Assembly: GCA_019347575.1 (NCBI GenBank)
Contig: JAHWKY010000003.1
Coordinates: forward strand, 124,001-188,000
DNA from: Actinomycetota bacterium
GTDB taxonomy: Bacteria > Actinomycetota > Nitriliruptoria > Nitriliruptorales > Nitriliruptoraceae
Reading direction: 5' to 3'
DNA: 64,000 bases
Shown here: positions 1 to 11,600 of the stretch, piece by piece
Layout of the letters: the number at the start of each line of letters is the position of its first letter
Numbering within the stretch: position 1 is the stretch's first letter
Translations under genes and position numbers: made by a program
Notes under the pieces: model-generated
Database searches by the model: none
What the model was told of the DNA's origin: nothing
The model's input: the letters and a program-made list of their open reading frames with translations, nothing else

Positions 1-1105
1 GGGCCACACCGACGTCGTCCCCGCCAACCCCGACCGGTGGCGCCACGATCCGTTCGGCGGCGAGCTCGTCGACGGGTTCGTGTGGGGCCGCGGGGCGGTC
101 GACATGTTCAACCTCACCGCGACCATGGCCGTGACCGTCAAGGAGCTCGCACGCACCGGGTTCCGTCCCCGCGGCGACCTGGTCTACCTCGCGGTGGCGG
201 ACGAGGAGGCCGGCGGGACGCACGGGGCGGAGTGGCTCGTCGACCACGAGCCCGACGCGGTACGCACCGACTACGTCGTGACCGAGTTCGGTGGTCAGCG
301 CTTCCCCCTGGGCGACGGACCACCCACCCTCCCCATCACCGTCGCCGAGAAGGGTCCCCACTGGACCGAGATCCACGTGACCGGGACACCGGGACACGGG
401 TCGATGCCGCTGCGGACGGACAACGCGGCCGTCACGGCGGCGGAGGTGGTCGCCCGGGTCGCCGCCTACCGACCCCCTGCGGTGCTCACGGAGGTGTGGC
501 AGGGTTTCGTGTCGGGGCTCGCGTTGCCCGAGGAGCTGCGGCAGATGCTGCTCGACCCCCTCCAGCTCGACGACGTGCTGGAGCAGCTGCCCGATATCGG
601 GCTGGCTCGCTTCGCGCACGCGTGCACGCACACGACCTTCTCGCCCAACGTGGTCGTGTCGGGCACCAAGGTCAACGTCATCCCCGACCGCGCCACCGTG
701 CAGGTCGACGTGCGCGCGCTGCCAGGCCACGACAGCAACGACATCCGCGCGATGCTCGAAGAGGCGCTCGGGGATCTCGCCGACCGCTGCGAGATCGTGT
801 TCGCGTTCGATCAGGTCGCGTCAGCATCACCCACGGATACGCCGCTGTGGGACGTGTTGTCGCAGCGGGCCGCGGAGCTCGTCCCGGGGGCCAACGTCGT
901 GCCGTTCCTCCTCCCCGGCGCGACGGATTCGCGCTACCTGCGGCGGCTCGGAGCCATCTGCTACGGCTTCGGGCTCTACACCGAACGCATCCCCTTCGAC
1001 GATTTCGCGACGATGTTCCACGGTGACGACGAGCGCATCGACGTCGGATCGCTCGACCTCACGACGCAGCTGTGGCTGCGCACCGTGCGCGACATGCTGG
1101 AGTGA
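1..1105 (+). CDS. M20 family metallopeptidase (5' end missing)
   Basis: C-terminal part of an M20/M28-type zinc hydrolase (peptidase, deacylase or succinyl-diaminopimelate desuccinylase-like). The open frame runs in from the window edge (codons from base 2), so the true start lies outside. The first visible residues give the family signatures: GHTDVVP (first metal His and Asp), then GRGAVDM (bridging Asp), then ADEEAGG (catalytic Glu and a metal Glu). GHGSMPLRTDNA marks the lid/dimerisation domain. Only about 30 residues precede the first internal Met at base 80, and that Met falls inside the metal-site motif, so it is not the start. The substrate cannot be told from sequence. The stop overlaps the start of the next gene by four bases, so the two are probably translationally coupled. 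Confidence 0.9.
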   Translation, partial: GHTDVVPANPDRWRHDPFGGELVDGFVWGRGAVDMFNLTATMAVTVKELARTGFRPRGDLVYLAVADEEAGGTHGAEWLVDHEPDAVRTDYVVTEFGGQRFPLGDGPPTLPITVAEKGPHWTEIHVTGTPGHGSMPLRTDNAAVTAAEVVARVAAYRPPAVLTEVWQGFVSGLALPEELRQMLLDPLQLDDVLEQLPDIGLARFAHACTHTTFSPNVVVSGTKVNVIPDRATVQVDVRALPGHDSNDIRAMLEEALGDLADRCEIVFAFDQVASASPTDTPLWDVLSQRAAELVPGANVVPFLLPGATDSRYLRRLGAICYGFGLYTERIPFDDFATMFHGDDERIDVGSLDLTTQLWLRTVRDMLE

Positions 1106-2316
1106 GCGTGGAACTGGTCGACGTGACCGCCGTGGAGACCGCGCGTGAGCGGTTGGCAGCGGTCATGCAACCCACTCCGATCGAGCCGTCGCGTGCGCTG
1201 ACCGAGCTCGTGGGCGCCGAGGTGGTGCTCAAGTGCGAGAACCTGCAACGCACCGGCTCGTTCAAGCTGCGGGGCGCCTACAACCGCATCGCCCAGCTCA
1301 CCGAGGACGAGCGCCAGCGCGGTGTCGTATGCGCGTCGGCCGGCAACCACGCCCAGGGGGTGGCCCTCGCCGCTCGCCTCCAGGGCGTCGAGGCCACCGT
1401 GTTCATGCCCGAGCAGGCGCCACTACCCAAGGCAGAGGCGACCGCGGCGTACGGGGCGCACGTCGAGTTCGTCGCGGGTCCCTTCGACGCCAGCCTCGAG
1501 GCAGCGATCGCGTACGCCGAGGAGAAGGGCCTGGTCTTCGTCCACCCCTTCGACCACCCCGACATCATCGCTGGCCAGGGGACGCTGGGCCTCGAACTGC
1601 TCGATCAGATGCCCGAGCTGGGCTCCGTCGTCGTGCCCGTAGGTGGGGGAGGGCTGATCTCGGGTGTCGCCACCGCCATCAAGGCCCGCCGTCCCGAGGT
1701 GACCGTGGTGGGCGTCCAGGCGCTCGGAGCGGCGTCCTTCCCGGCTTCGCTCGAGGGAGGCGCTCCCCGTGCGGTCACGGAGGTAGACACGATCGCCGAC
1801 GGCATCGCCGTCAAGGAGCCAGGCGAGCTGACCCTCGCCCACGTCCGCGATCGGGTGGATCGGGTCGCCACCACCTCCGATGACGCCATCGCCCGAGCCG
1901 TCGTGCTGCTGTTGGAACGGGCCAAGCTCGTCGTGGAGCCGGCCGGCGCCGCGGGTGTCGCGGCGCTCCTCGACGGCGACCTCGACCTGCGGCCTCCGAT
2001 CGTGGCGGTGCTGTCGGGCGGCAACATCGATCCTCTCGTCATGCAGCACCTGGTGACCTCGGGCCTGACGGCAGAGGGGCGCTACTTCACCTTGCGGACC
2101 CGCATCGTCGACCGCCCCGGGGCGCTGCATCGCATCCTCGGGCTGATCGCGGCGGAACGGGGCAACATCGTCGGTGTGGAGCACCACCGCTTCGGACGCC
2201 GACTGCGCCTGGGTCAGGTCGAGGTGGTCGTCGAGCTCGAGACCCGCGGACCCGAGCACATCGCCCACCTCCGTCAGGTCCTGCAGGACGCCGGCTACCC
2301 GATCGTGTCCTTCTGA
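1102..2316 (+). CDS. ilvA: Threonine ammonia-lyase (threonine dehydratase) with ACT domain
   Basis: PLP-dependent fold-type II enzyme that deaminates L-threonine to 2-oxobutyrate, the entry to isoleucine synthesis or threonine catabolism. About 404 residues. The PLP lysine is K55 in GSFKLRGAYN, the phosphate-binding glycine loop is VGGGGLISG near residue 185, and a single ACT-type regulatory domain fills roughly residues 330-404 (DRPGALHRILGLIA). The one-ACT layout resembles the short TdcB/IlvA form rather than the two-domain E. coli IlvA. I chose GTG 1102, whose GTGA overlaps the upstream stop; GTG 1108 is an alternative. An upstream Met at 1072 lies inside the peptidase gene and is unlikely. 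Confidence 0.93.
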   Translation: MSVELVDVTAVETARERLAAVMQPTPIEPSRALTELVGAEVVLKCENLQRTGSFKLRGAYNRIAQLTEDERQRGVVCASAGNHAQGVALAARLQGVEATVFMPEQAPLPKAEATAAYGAHVEFVAGPFDASLEAAIAYAEEKGLVFVHPFDHPDIIAGQGTLGLELLDQMPELGSVVVPVGGGGLISGVATAIKARRPEVTVVGVQALGAASFPASLEGGAPRAVTEVDTIADGIAVKEPGELTLAHVRDRVDRVATTSDDAIARAVVLLLERAKLVVEPAGAAGVAALLDGDLDLRPPIVAVLSGGNIDPLVMQHLVTSGLTAEGRYFTLRTRIVDRPGALHRILGLIAAERGNIVGVEHHRFGRRLRLGQVEVVVELETRGPEHIAHLRQVLQDAGYPIVSF

Positions 2317-2327
2317 GGACCCCTGCA

Positions 2328-2510
2328 CCAGAACGCCCCGTATCCGGTGGTTCCTGGTGTGGTGGGTGGCGGGGCGGCCCGTGAGCCCCAGAACCCGCGT
2401 ATCCGGTGGTTCTGGATGCGCGGTGGTGGGTGGGGCGGGCCGTGGGCCCCCAGAACCCGCGTATCCGGTGGTTCTGGATGCGCGGTGGTGGGTGGGGCGG
2501 GCGGAGGCAG
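2328..2510. repeat. Three tandem ~60-base hairpin-forming repeats
   Basis: Three consecutive copies begin with CCAGAAC at 2328, 2388 and 2450 (periods 60 and 62). Copies 2 and 3 are nearly identical over their length and copy 1 is diverged. Copies 2 and 3 each contain a perfect 8-base inverted repeat, CCAGAACC / GGTTCTGG (2388-2395 with 2408-2415; 2450-2457 with 2470-2477), around the 12-base loop CGCGTATCCGGT. The array lies between the ilvA stop and the S15 hydrolase start. It reads as an intergenic REP-like element; no protein is plausible from it. Confidence 0.85.
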
Positions 2511-2590
2511 GGAACGGCCCCGCTCGTGTCGAACCTCTTCCAGAGCCCCGATACCCCTCCTTCCCGGGGCACCCACCTGGAGGCTTGCTC

Positions 2591-4453
2591 ATGAGGTTGC
2601 GAACCGCACTCTCCGGCCTGTTGGCGCCGGTCCTGGCCGCGAGCCTGCTGGCCGCCCACGACGCGCCCCGCGATGCCGGGCCACCGGCGGACTTCATCGC
2701 GATGGCCGACCAGCTCTCACAACCGGACTACCCGGACACGGTGACGGTCGTCGAGCAGCTCGTCGTGCCGCACGACGACGTCGACATCTACGTCGAGATC
2801 ACCAAGCCCGATCCCGAGTTGCACGGCGACGGGCCGTGGCCGGTCATCCTCGAGGCCAGCCCGTACCACGGCACGATCGCCACACGCATCGGCGACCGGA
2901 TGTTCCCCGATCCGAAGAACCCTGACGGCTCCAGCGCCGGGCTCACGGGCTACTTCGCGCCCCGTGGGTACGCGGTCGCCATGATGGACCTGCGGGGTAC
3001 AGGGCGCTCCGGCGGGTGCCTGGACCACCTGGGTCCCAACGACGCCAAGGACCTCGAGTACACCATCGAATGGCTCGCGAGCCAGGAGTGGAGCAACGGG
3101 CGCGTCGGCATGACCGGCCACAGCTACGTGGGATCCACCCCGTCGGTCGCGGCCGCGCAGCGCCCCGACGGCCTCGTGACGATCATCCCGTCGGCCGGCC
3201 TCGCGTCGATGTACGACCACCAGTTCCTCTACGGGGTGCCGTGGCTGCTGCAGTACGTCGGTCCCCAGGCGGCCTACGCCACCCTGGCGACGCAGCGCCA
3301 CATGCCGTCTCAGGCGCCCGCGCCCCCGGTGATCAGCAGGGGCGACACCGGCGACGACTTCGGCAACCACCCCACCGACACCGGCTGCGGCTGGAAGAGC
3401 TCCGCGGCCCTGTCCGGCCCTGGTCAGTACACCGGCCAGTACGAGCGCTGGCACGCCGAGCGTGACTGGCGTGCCCTGGCATCCGAGGCTGACATCCCCG
3501 TGTTCATGATCCACGGGGTCAACGACAACGCCGCGCGCATCCCCGCCGCGGAGTGGTTCTTCGGCCACCGGTTCATGCGCCCCGGCGATAAGGTCTGGAT
3601 CGGGCAGTGGGACCACGGCTCGACGAACGGCCGCTGTGGCGACGTGGACAACAAGCGGGTCTCGCACCCCACGTGCCGCTTCGACCAGATGAAATACGCC
3701 ATCCACGCCTGGTTCGACAAGCACCTCAAGCAGATGGATGTGGACACCGGCCCCGCCGTCGAGGCGTTCCTGAACGCCGAGAGCGCCCGACCGACTGGCA
3801 GCAACCCCAACTCACCCACGAACGACCCGCTCGACCCGATGAGTCCCGAGTGGGGTCGCACGGCGATCACCGACACCGCTTGGCGTCACCCTGACCACCG
3901 TGTGGAGCTCCACGCCGACGGCGAAGCGCTGAGCTTCGCGCAGCCGTCCGACGAGCAGTCGCGGACGTTCACGACCAACGCCAACGCGGTGCTGGCCCAC
4001 GTCGGCAGCGGGTCGGTGACCTTCCTGTCTGACCCGCTCGATGAGGATCTGGTGACGCTCGGGCTCATGCGGATGCAGCTGACGGCGTCGGTCCGCAACA
4101 GCCAGGTCGTCCATCTGGTCGCGACACTGTCGCGGCGCGACCCCGCGACGGGTCAGGTGCAGGACATCGGGTACTGCGGGATCCAGCCAAGCCTGCGTGA
4201 CTCGGTCTCGACGTTCTCGCCGATCGTCCCCGATCAGGCGATGACGCTGCACCCGCAGTGCTTCACCGTCGCTCACCACGTGCCGGCCGGCCAGCAACTC
4301 CTGCTGACGATCGGGACGAACGGGAAGCACTTCGCCTCCCACGGCAGCGAACGACAGGTGACGATCTACACCGGACCGGACCACACGAAGATGCTGCTGC
4401 CGGTCGTCGAGGATGCCGTCATCCACCCCGACGTGTCGCTGCGGGAGCAGTGA
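2591..4453 (+). CDS. Secreted S15/CocE-family serine hydrolase
   Basis: About 620 residues, an alpha/beta hydrolase of the X-Pro dipeptidyl-peptidase (S15) / cocaine-esterase-like family. The N-terminus is a signal peptide (MRLRTALSGLLAPVLAASLLA). The catalytic triad can be placed as S178 in GHSYVG, D312 in GVNDNA and H342 in WDHGS. The C-terminal ~200 residues form the beta-rich jelly-roll domain (PepX_C) typical of this family. The start is fixed by a Shine-Dalgarno-like CTGGAGG just before ATG 2591; an open frame extends upstream to 2174 but would read through ilvA and the repeat array. Substrate (acyl ester, amide or peptide) is unknown. It is probably transcribed alone: repeats precede it and a strong hairpin follows. 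Confidence 0.9.
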   Translation: MRLRTALSGLLAPVLAASLLAAHDAPRDAGPPADFIAMADQLSQPDYPDTVTVVEQLVVPHDDVDIYVEITKPDPELHGDGPWPVILEASPYHGTIATRIGDRMFPDPKNPDGSSAGLTGYFAPRGYAVAMMDLRGTGRSGGCLDHLGPNDAKDLEYTIEWLASQEWSNGRVGMTGHSYVGSTPSVAAAQRPDGLVTIIPSAGLASMYDHQFLYGVPWLLQYVGPQAAYATLATQRHMPSQAPAPPVISRGDTGDDFGNHPTDTGCGWKSSAALSGPGQYTGQYERWHAERDWRALASEADIPVFMIHGVNDNAARIPAAEWFFGHRFMRPGDKVWIGQWDHGSTNGRCGDVDNKRVSHPTCRFDQMKYAIHAWFDKHLKQMDVDTGPAVEAFLNAESARPTGSNPNSPTNDPLDPMSPEWGRTAITDTAWRHPDHRVELHADGEALSFAQPSDEQSRTFTTNANAVLAHVGSGSVTFLSDPLDEDLVTLGLMRMQLTASVRNSQVVHLVATLSRRDPATGQVQDIGYCGIQPSLRDSVSTFSPIVPDQAMTLHPQCFTVAHHVPAGQQLLLTIGTNGKHFASHGSERQVTIYTGPDHTKMLLPVVEDAVIHPDVSLREQ

Positions 4454-4475
4454 TCGGGACTCACTGAGCCACGGC

Positions 4476-4503
4476 GGAGGGCGGGGGCGATGCCCCGCCC
4501 TCC
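4476..4503 (+). terminator. GC-rich hairpin terminator
   Basis: Perfect 11-base inverted repeat GGAGGGCGGGG / CCCCGCCCTCC around a 6-base loop, 22 bases past the stop of the S15 hydrolase. No T-run follows, as is common for intrinsic terminators in high-GC actinobacteria. Confidence 0.65.
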
Positions 4504-4598
4504 GTGCGCTGGGCCGTTCGCACGGTTCGGGCCAGCGCGATGTGGGTATGTTCCAACATGCTGCGGAACACCCGGTCGAGACCCGAGGCTCCTTCGCC

Positions 4599-5318
4599 AT
4601 GTGCCTAATCAACCGGATCGCCATCGGAGCGCTGCTCGCGACCTTGCCGGTCGCGGCGTGCGCAACGGAGGACGGCGAAGGACCGACCCCCACGGATGCC
4701 GTACAGCCAGCAGATGACGTAACGACCAGGCCTCGTGCAACGTCGAGTCCCAGCATCCCGGATGACGCCCTGCGCCTCGAAGGGGAGGCTACGGGCACGA
4801 CAGAGCCTGTGGAGCTGAGTCCCGGACTGGTCCGGGTCGACTTCCGCAGCGACGGTCCCGCTCCGATGCGCATCGAGGTGCAGGGACCGGACGGTCGGCG
4901 ACAGCTGATCGCCGAGCGGGTTCGGGGCGCCGGCTCTGTGGCCCTCTACGTCCGCGACCCCGGCGAGCATCTGTTCGACGTCGCGGCCGAAGGTGTTTGG
5001 GAGCTCGGTGTGAGCCCGGTAAGACCTGACGACGCTCGCCCCCTGCCCGCACGCCTGAACGGCAACGGCACGACCGTTACGGCTCCGTTCCTGGTCGAGG
5101 ACAGCGTCAGTGTCACCGTGCAGTTCTCGGGCCAGGGACGGCTCGTGCTGCAGCCTCTCGCGGTCACCTCTTCACGGTCGATCGAACCCGTGGCCATCGA
5201 CGCTCCAGGACGGAGCACTCACACGATCGCCCTCGAGTCGGACACGTACGTGCTGGCGGTCGACACGGTCGATCCATCGGCCCGGTGGACGGTGGAGCTG
5301 TCCGCCAAGGCGGCCTGA
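4599..5318 (+). CDS. Predicted lipoprotein, function unknown
   Basis: About 239 residues. The N-terminus MCLINRIAIGALLATLPVAAC has a short positive region, a hydrophobic core and a lipobox, with C21 as the likely lipidated cysteine. A Thr/Pro/Ser-rich linker follows (to about residue 60). The rest (about 65-239) is beta-rich with two similar halves (EPVELSPGLVRVDFRS... and TVTAPFLVEDSVSVTVQFSG...), reminiscent of carbohydrate-binding or pre-peptidase C-terminal-type sandwiches. I do not recognise the family. ATG 4599 is chosen because it gives the signal sequence directly; the frame is open back to 4413. Confidence 0.7.
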   Translation: MCLINRIAIGALLATLPVAACATEDGEGPTPTDAVQPADDVTTRPRATSSPSIPDDALRLEGEATGTTEPVELSPGLVRVDFRSDGPAPMRIEVQGPDGRRQLIAERVRGAGSVALYVRDPGEHLFDVAAEGVWELGVSPVRPDDARPLPARLNGNGTTVTAPFLVEDSVSVTVQFSGQGRLVLQPLAVTSSRSIEPVAIDAPGRSTHTIALESDTYVLAVDTVDPSARWTVELSAKAA

Positions 5319-5657
5319 CCACCCGCCGCTACCGCTCTGCACGTGCTGGCTCTGAGCGTGGAGCGCACACCGGACGATCGCGATTTCGTCGTCGGCGGTT
5401 GGCGCGCTGGGCGGTCGACCCTCTAGTCCGCGGGGATCAGCACTGCTGGTATGACCGCGTGAGCGCGGTCTTCGGTGTCCGCACGTCGTCGGGTGTGTGG
5501 GCCGTTCGGGCTAGCCGGCTCGGACGGTGGCCGCCTCATGTGCGATCGGTGGTGGCGTCACACCATCGTCGGATTCGCTTGCCGTCGTGTCCCCACCGTA
5601 CGTACCGTCCGCGCTCTTCACGACCCGCTCGGGGTCGCTCGTACCGGGGCACATGTC
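5319..5657. other. 339-base gap before the giant surface protein
   Basis: No convincing gene on either strand. It holds a compact hairpin at 5453-5470, listed separately. The reading frame of the next gene is open through 5475, but the upstream residues lack signal-peptide character. I see no clear operator or consensus promoter. Confidence 0.5.
5453..5470. terminator. Compact GC hairpin, possible terminator or leader element
   Basis: GACCGCG / CGCGGTC, a perfect 7-base stem with the 4-base loop TGAG, followed by only two T residues. It lies 135 bases past the lipoprotein stop and 190 bases before the giant surface protein start. Its role is uncertain. Confidence 0.35.
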
Positions 5658-8600
5658 ATGGTTGAAGCATCGAACCTCTCCTTCGCGTACGCACCTTTCC
5701 CCCTCCTGACCGGCTTCCGACGGGCCCTCATCGTGCTCCTCGCGGCGGGTGCTCTGCTCGTGGTCGGAGCGTGGCGTGCGGAAGCGGTACCCGGCAACGA
5801 CGCCTTCGCCTATGCCGCATCTGTCGGTCCGGCTATCCCGACCTCGGTGTCCGCCGATACGGTCGGGGCGACCACCGAGCCCGACGAGCCCCTGCACTGC
5901 GACATGGACGCGACCCTGTGGTACGCGTTCACGCCCTCGACGTCGGGCGTGGTCGTCATCGACACGGTCGGCAGCGGCTTCGACACCGTTCTCGCCGTGT
6001 TCGACGGTGACCCCTTCGCCGGCGATCCCAGCGCCCCGACGCACCTGATCGATTGCAACGACGACTTCCACGACCTCCAGTCGCAGGTCACGGTCGAAGT
6101 CACGTCCGGAACCACCTACCGCATCCAGGTCGGCGGATGGTCGGGTGACACCGGAGCGCTGACCCTGAACCTCGCTGAGGCGCCGGGTGGCGTGATCTCG
6201 GGCACGGTCACGGATGCGGCCACCGGGGCGCTGCTCGCGGGCATCTGCGTCGAAACGTGGGGCGAGACCACCATCGGCTACGGCTCCGACGTCACCGACG
6301 CTACCGGCTCCTACACGCTCGGCGGGCTCTCCCCCGACAGCTACCGCGTGTACCTCTACGACTGCGGTGGTGGCGGCTACATCGCCGAGTACCACCAGAA
6401 CGCGCCCGACTGGGAGTCGGCAACGCTGGTCGTCCTCGGCGACGGCGAGCACGTCACGGTCAACGAGGACCTGTCGACTGGGGGGTCGATCTTCGGCCAG
6501 GTCACCGAGGCTGGCACCACCACCGGCATCGAGAACGTGTGCGTCACCGCCCACGATCCCGACCTCGGTCTGTGGAGCTACGGCACCACCGATGCGAACG
6601 GTGACTACGTCATCGGTGGCGTCGAGGACGGGTCGTACACCGTGTACTTCACTGTCTGCGACACCGGGCCGTTCATCCCCGAGTACTTCGACGACGCCGC
6701 CGACGCGACGACCGCGACCCGCGTCGCCGTGAGCTCGGGCGCGGCGACGGAGGTCGACGAGGACCTGTCGCGCGGAGGCGTGATCCATGGGATCGTCTCC
6801 GCCGCGGGCGGGGGTGGCGCCATCGGGAACGTCTGTGTACACGTCTACGGCGAGAACACCGGGGTGTGGACCACCGCGTACACGGACGAGGCCGGTCAGT
6901 ACGAGACCGAGGGCCTGCCCGCGGACAACTACCGCCTCGAGTTCATCGACTGCTCCGGTGTCGGTTACCTCACCGAGTACTACGACGAGCACCGCGACTG
7001 GCTCGACTCCGATCTCGTCTCGCTCGCGTTGGGGCAGATGCAGGCGATCAACGAGGATCTCAGCCTCGGCGGCACCATCACGGGTCACGTCACCGATACC
7101 ACGACGGGAGACCCGATCGAGTTCGTGTGCGTGTCGGTGGAGGATGACGCCGGGATCTGGGGCTCGGACGTAACCGACATGATTGGCCACTACGAGGTGC
7201 CGGCGCTGTACCCGGGCATGTACAAGGTCCACTTCTCCGACTGCGGGGGCGGCGGCTACGGCGACGAGTGGTACAACGACCAGACCACCTTCGAGACGGC
7301 CGACGCCGTGGAGGTCTTCGCGAACATGCTCACGCATGTCGAAGAGGACCTGAGCTCGGGTGGGCGAATCGAAGGTGTCATCACCGACGCCGGAACGACG
7401 GACACCCTGGTCGACATCTGCGTCGACGTCACCGGCAACCTGACCGGTCACTACGGGTTCGACGCCACCGGTGCTGACGGCCACTACTCCATCGGCGGGC
7501 TCCCCGCCGACGACTACCGCATCCACTTCTACGACTGCGGTGGCCTGGGCTACCACGAGGAGTACTGGGACGAGCAGCCCGACTGGGCCAGCGCCCACCT
7601 CCAGCCGGTTGGCGAGAACCAGACCGTCACGATCGACGAGGACCTCGTGGCGCTCGGCCGCATCGCGGGCACCCTGGTGGATGCCGCGGACGGCGTGACG
7701 CCAGCCCAGGGCGTATGCGCGTGGGCCGTCGACGTCCTGGGCGGGGGCTGGTACGGGGCCAACCCCAGCGACGAGTCCGGCGGATACCTCATAACGGGCC
7801 TGCCCGACGGTGACTACAAGGTCCTCTTCGAGGACTGCCTCGACGACTACTGGCTGTCCGAGTGGTACGCCGACGCTGCCGACGAGACGTCCGCCACCCC
7901 CGTGTCCGTGGTGCAAGGCGTCACCACCTCCGTGGACGAGGACCTCGTCGCAGGTGGTCGGCTCGGAGGCACCGTGCTCTCGGATCTCACCGGCAACGGC
8001 GTCGACGGCATCTGCATCGACATCCACGACACCGGCGACCCGGTGGCGCGCGACAGCGCCTGGACGGGGTGGGACGGCGCCTGGCAGAGCAGCGTGCTGC
8101 CAGCCGGGGACTACCAGCTGTTCCTCAGCGACTGCACCCGCATGCGCTACCACGACGAGTGGTACGACGACGCAGCCGACCAGACCGGCGCGGCCGAGGT
8201 CGCCGTCATCGGCGGCCAGGTCACCGACGTGACCGAGAGCCTGTTCGCGGACAACGTCGCGCCCGATGCGGTGGAAGATGTCTTCGACGTGCTGAAGAAC
8301 CGTCAGGCCACCCTCTCGCCCCTCGACAACGACACCGATGGTGACGGTGATGGGCTGACGATCACCGCCGTCGAGACGGCCGACGCGGCCGAGCACGGCG
8401 TGGTCTCCCACGACGGCTCCACGATCACGTACGTGCCCGCGGCCGGCTTCCTCGGCAGCGACACCTTCGACTACACCGTCGACGACGGCTTCGGGGGGAC
8501 CGACACCGCGACCATCACGGTGACCGTCGCCGACTGCCCGGACCTCACGCCGGGCATCGACGACGCTGGACTCGTCACCGGCTACGAGTGGGTCGAGTGC

Positions 8601-11600
8601 AGTGCCATCGATGCCAACGGCCTGAGCCCCCAGGTCACCAGCCACTTCCCTGTGGTCGGTGACTCCATGGGACTGATGACCAGCGGCGACCGGGCGCTCG
8701 CCCCGACCGCCAACGACGGAGGCGGCGACGGGCGGGACAACGCCTGGAGCGCGCGCGGCGCGAACGACCCGTCGATACTGCGGCTCGACCTCGATGTCCC
8801 CGACGGCGGCACGTGCCTCGCGATGCACGTCGCGTTCATGTCCGAGGAGTACCCGGAGTACGTGGGGAGCGGGTACAACGACGCGTTCCTCGCCGAGCTC
8901 GACGCGACCACCTGGTCGGTGAGCGACAGTGTCATCACCGCTCCCGACAACTTCGCGTTGGCTCCCGGTGGAGACCTGCTCTCCATCAACAGCGTCTTCT
9001 TCGACGGCGCTCGCGCCATCGTCGACAACGGCACCACCTACGACGGCATGACCGCGCAGCTGCGCGTCCAGACTCCGGTCACCCCGGGTGAGCACAGCCT
9101 GTTCCTGACCATCTTCGACCAAGGCGACGGCATCTACGATTCGGCCGCGTTCGTCGACGATCTCCACGTCGAGAGCGACCCGGAGGGGGGCTGCACCGCA
9201 GGTGTCAACGCGCTGCCCGAGGCTGAGGACAACACCGCGGCGACGGACGAGGACACCCACGTCGACATCGATGTGCTCGCCAACGACAGCGACGCCGACC
9301 TCGACCCGCTCACGATCGTGGCGGTCGACGACCCGGCACACGGCACGGCCACCATCGTCAGCGGCCAGGTGCGCTACGTGCCTGACACGAACTGGTTCGG
9401 CACGGAGGACCCGTTCACCTACACCATCGCCGACGCCTTCGGTGGGTTCGCCAGCGCCACGATCAACGTCGATGTCGCCCCGGTGAACGACGCCCCGGTG
9501 GCTGACGATCTCGGGGAGACCACCGACGAGGACACGCCCGTCGATGTCACGCTGACCGCCAGCGACGTCGAGGGCGATCCGTTCACGTTCTCGATCGTCG
9601 ACGGGCCGGCCAGCGGCATCCTGTCCCCCATCGTGGCCGGAGTGGTGACCTACACGCCCGCTGCGGACACGAACGGGATGGACTCGTTCACCTACCGCGC
9701 CTCGGATGCGGACGATGGCCCGATCGCGACGGTGACCCTGGACGTCACGGCGGTCAACGATGCCCCCGATGCGGTCGATGACGGGGAGGGCACGGACGAG
9801 GACGTCGCGGTCGACGTGGCCGTGCTGGCCAACGACTCCGACGTCGACCTCGTCCACGAGGGCGACACGCTCACGGTTACCGGCGTCAGCGATCCCGCCA
9901 ACGGCACGGTGTCGATCGCCGTGGACGGGCAGTCGGTGTCCTACACGCCCGACCCGGACTGGTTCGGCGAGGACACGTTCACCTACACGCTCTCCGACGC
10001 CGATGGTGCGATGGACACGGCCACGGTGACGGTGACGGTGAACCCGGTCAACGACGCGCCGGTGGCCGACGACCTCGGGGCGATCACCGACGAGGACACC
10101 GCGGTCGATGTCACACTGACGGCCAACGACGTCGAGGGCGATCCGTTCGTGTTCTCGATCGTCGTCGGGCCGGCCAGCGGCACGCTGTCGCCCATCGGGG
10201 CTGGGGCCTCGGTCGTGACCTACACGCCCGACGCGGACGCGAACGGGATGGACTCGTTCACCTACCGCGCCTCGGATGCCGACGATGGCCCGATCGCGAC
10301 GGTGACCCTGGACGTCACGCCGGTGAATGACGCGCCGGTGGCGAGCCCTGCGGAGGAGACGACGGCGGAGGACACGCCGCTGGAGGGTGCACTGCTCGCC
10401 ACGGATGTCGACGGCGACGAGCTGAGCTACGTCGTCGTGGCTCCGCCTGCTCACGGTGAGGTGGTGCTGGGTGTGGGTGAGGCTTTCACGTACACGCCGC
10501 ACGTGGATTACAACGGCGCGGACTCGTTCACCTTCAAGGCGAACGATGGTGTAGCGGACTCCAACGTGGCTGCGGTGTCCATCACGGTCACGCCCGTCAA
10601 CGATGCACCTGAGGCCGCGGACAACCTCGCGTGGGTCGTGGAGGAGGACGCTTCCGTGGTGATCATGATGGAGGCGGGAGACGTCGAGGACGATCCGCTG
10701 ACGTTCTCGATCGTGGCCGGCCCGGAGCACGGTGGGCTGTCGGTGGTGGACGGTAATCAGGTCACCTACACACCTGTTGCGGACTACAGCGGATCGGACT
10801 CGTTCACTTTCAGGGCCAACGATGGCGGGCTGGACTCCAACGTCGCCACCATCGGCATCGATGTCACCCCGGTCAACGACGCCCCGACTGTCGACGAGGT
10901 CGAGGTCGGGACCAGCCAGAACTCTCCGGTCCAGGTGATCCTCGTCGGTGCCGACGTCGACAACGACCCCTTGGTCTTCTCGATCGTTTCCGGCCCGAGT
11001 AGCGGCACGTTGGGACCCGTCTCGGGGAACCAGGTGACGTACACGCCCGACGACGGCTACTTCGGTCCTGACTCGTTCACCTTCAAGGCCAACGACGGGA
11101 CCGTGGATTCCGGCAGTGCGACCGTGTCGGTCACCGTTCTCGAGAACAGCGCGCCGGTCGCTTCAGCGGTGGAGGCGTCGACTGCCGAGGACACTGCGAA
11201 GCAACTGACGCTGCCGGCATCGGACGCGGATGACGACTCGCTGACCTGGTCGATCGTGTCCGCGCCCGTGCACGGCGACCTCGGAGCGCTGGTCGGCAAC
11301 GTGGTCACGTACACCCCGGACCCTGACTACAACGGGACGGACTCCTTCACGTTCAAGGCGAACGATGGGCTGTCCGACTCGAACGTCGCCACCGTGGACA
11401 TCACGGTCACGCCGGTCAACGACGCCCCGGAGGCGGCACCCAACACCTACGAGGTCGATGAGGACTCATCGGTCGTGGTGGTGCTGGAGGCTGGCGACGT
11501 CGAGGACGATCCGTTGACGTTCTCCATCGTCGCTGGCCCCGACCACGGTTCGCTGTCGTCAGTGTCAGGTGGCGAGGTGACTTACACGCCGGACGCCGAC

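Noticed and set aside
1423-2697. Minus-strand frame with repeated TTAHPEPPDTRVLG-like residues across the hairpin repeats
   Set aside because: The periodicity comes from the tandem DNA repeats and the rest is opposite ilvA; no ribosome binding site or family.
5511-10730. A 1,739-residue open frame on the minus strand opposite the giant surface protein
   Set aside because: It is a by-product of GC-rich codon bias: its residues are Arg/Val/Gly/Asp-heavy without domains, and the plus strand has a signal peptide and clear repeats.
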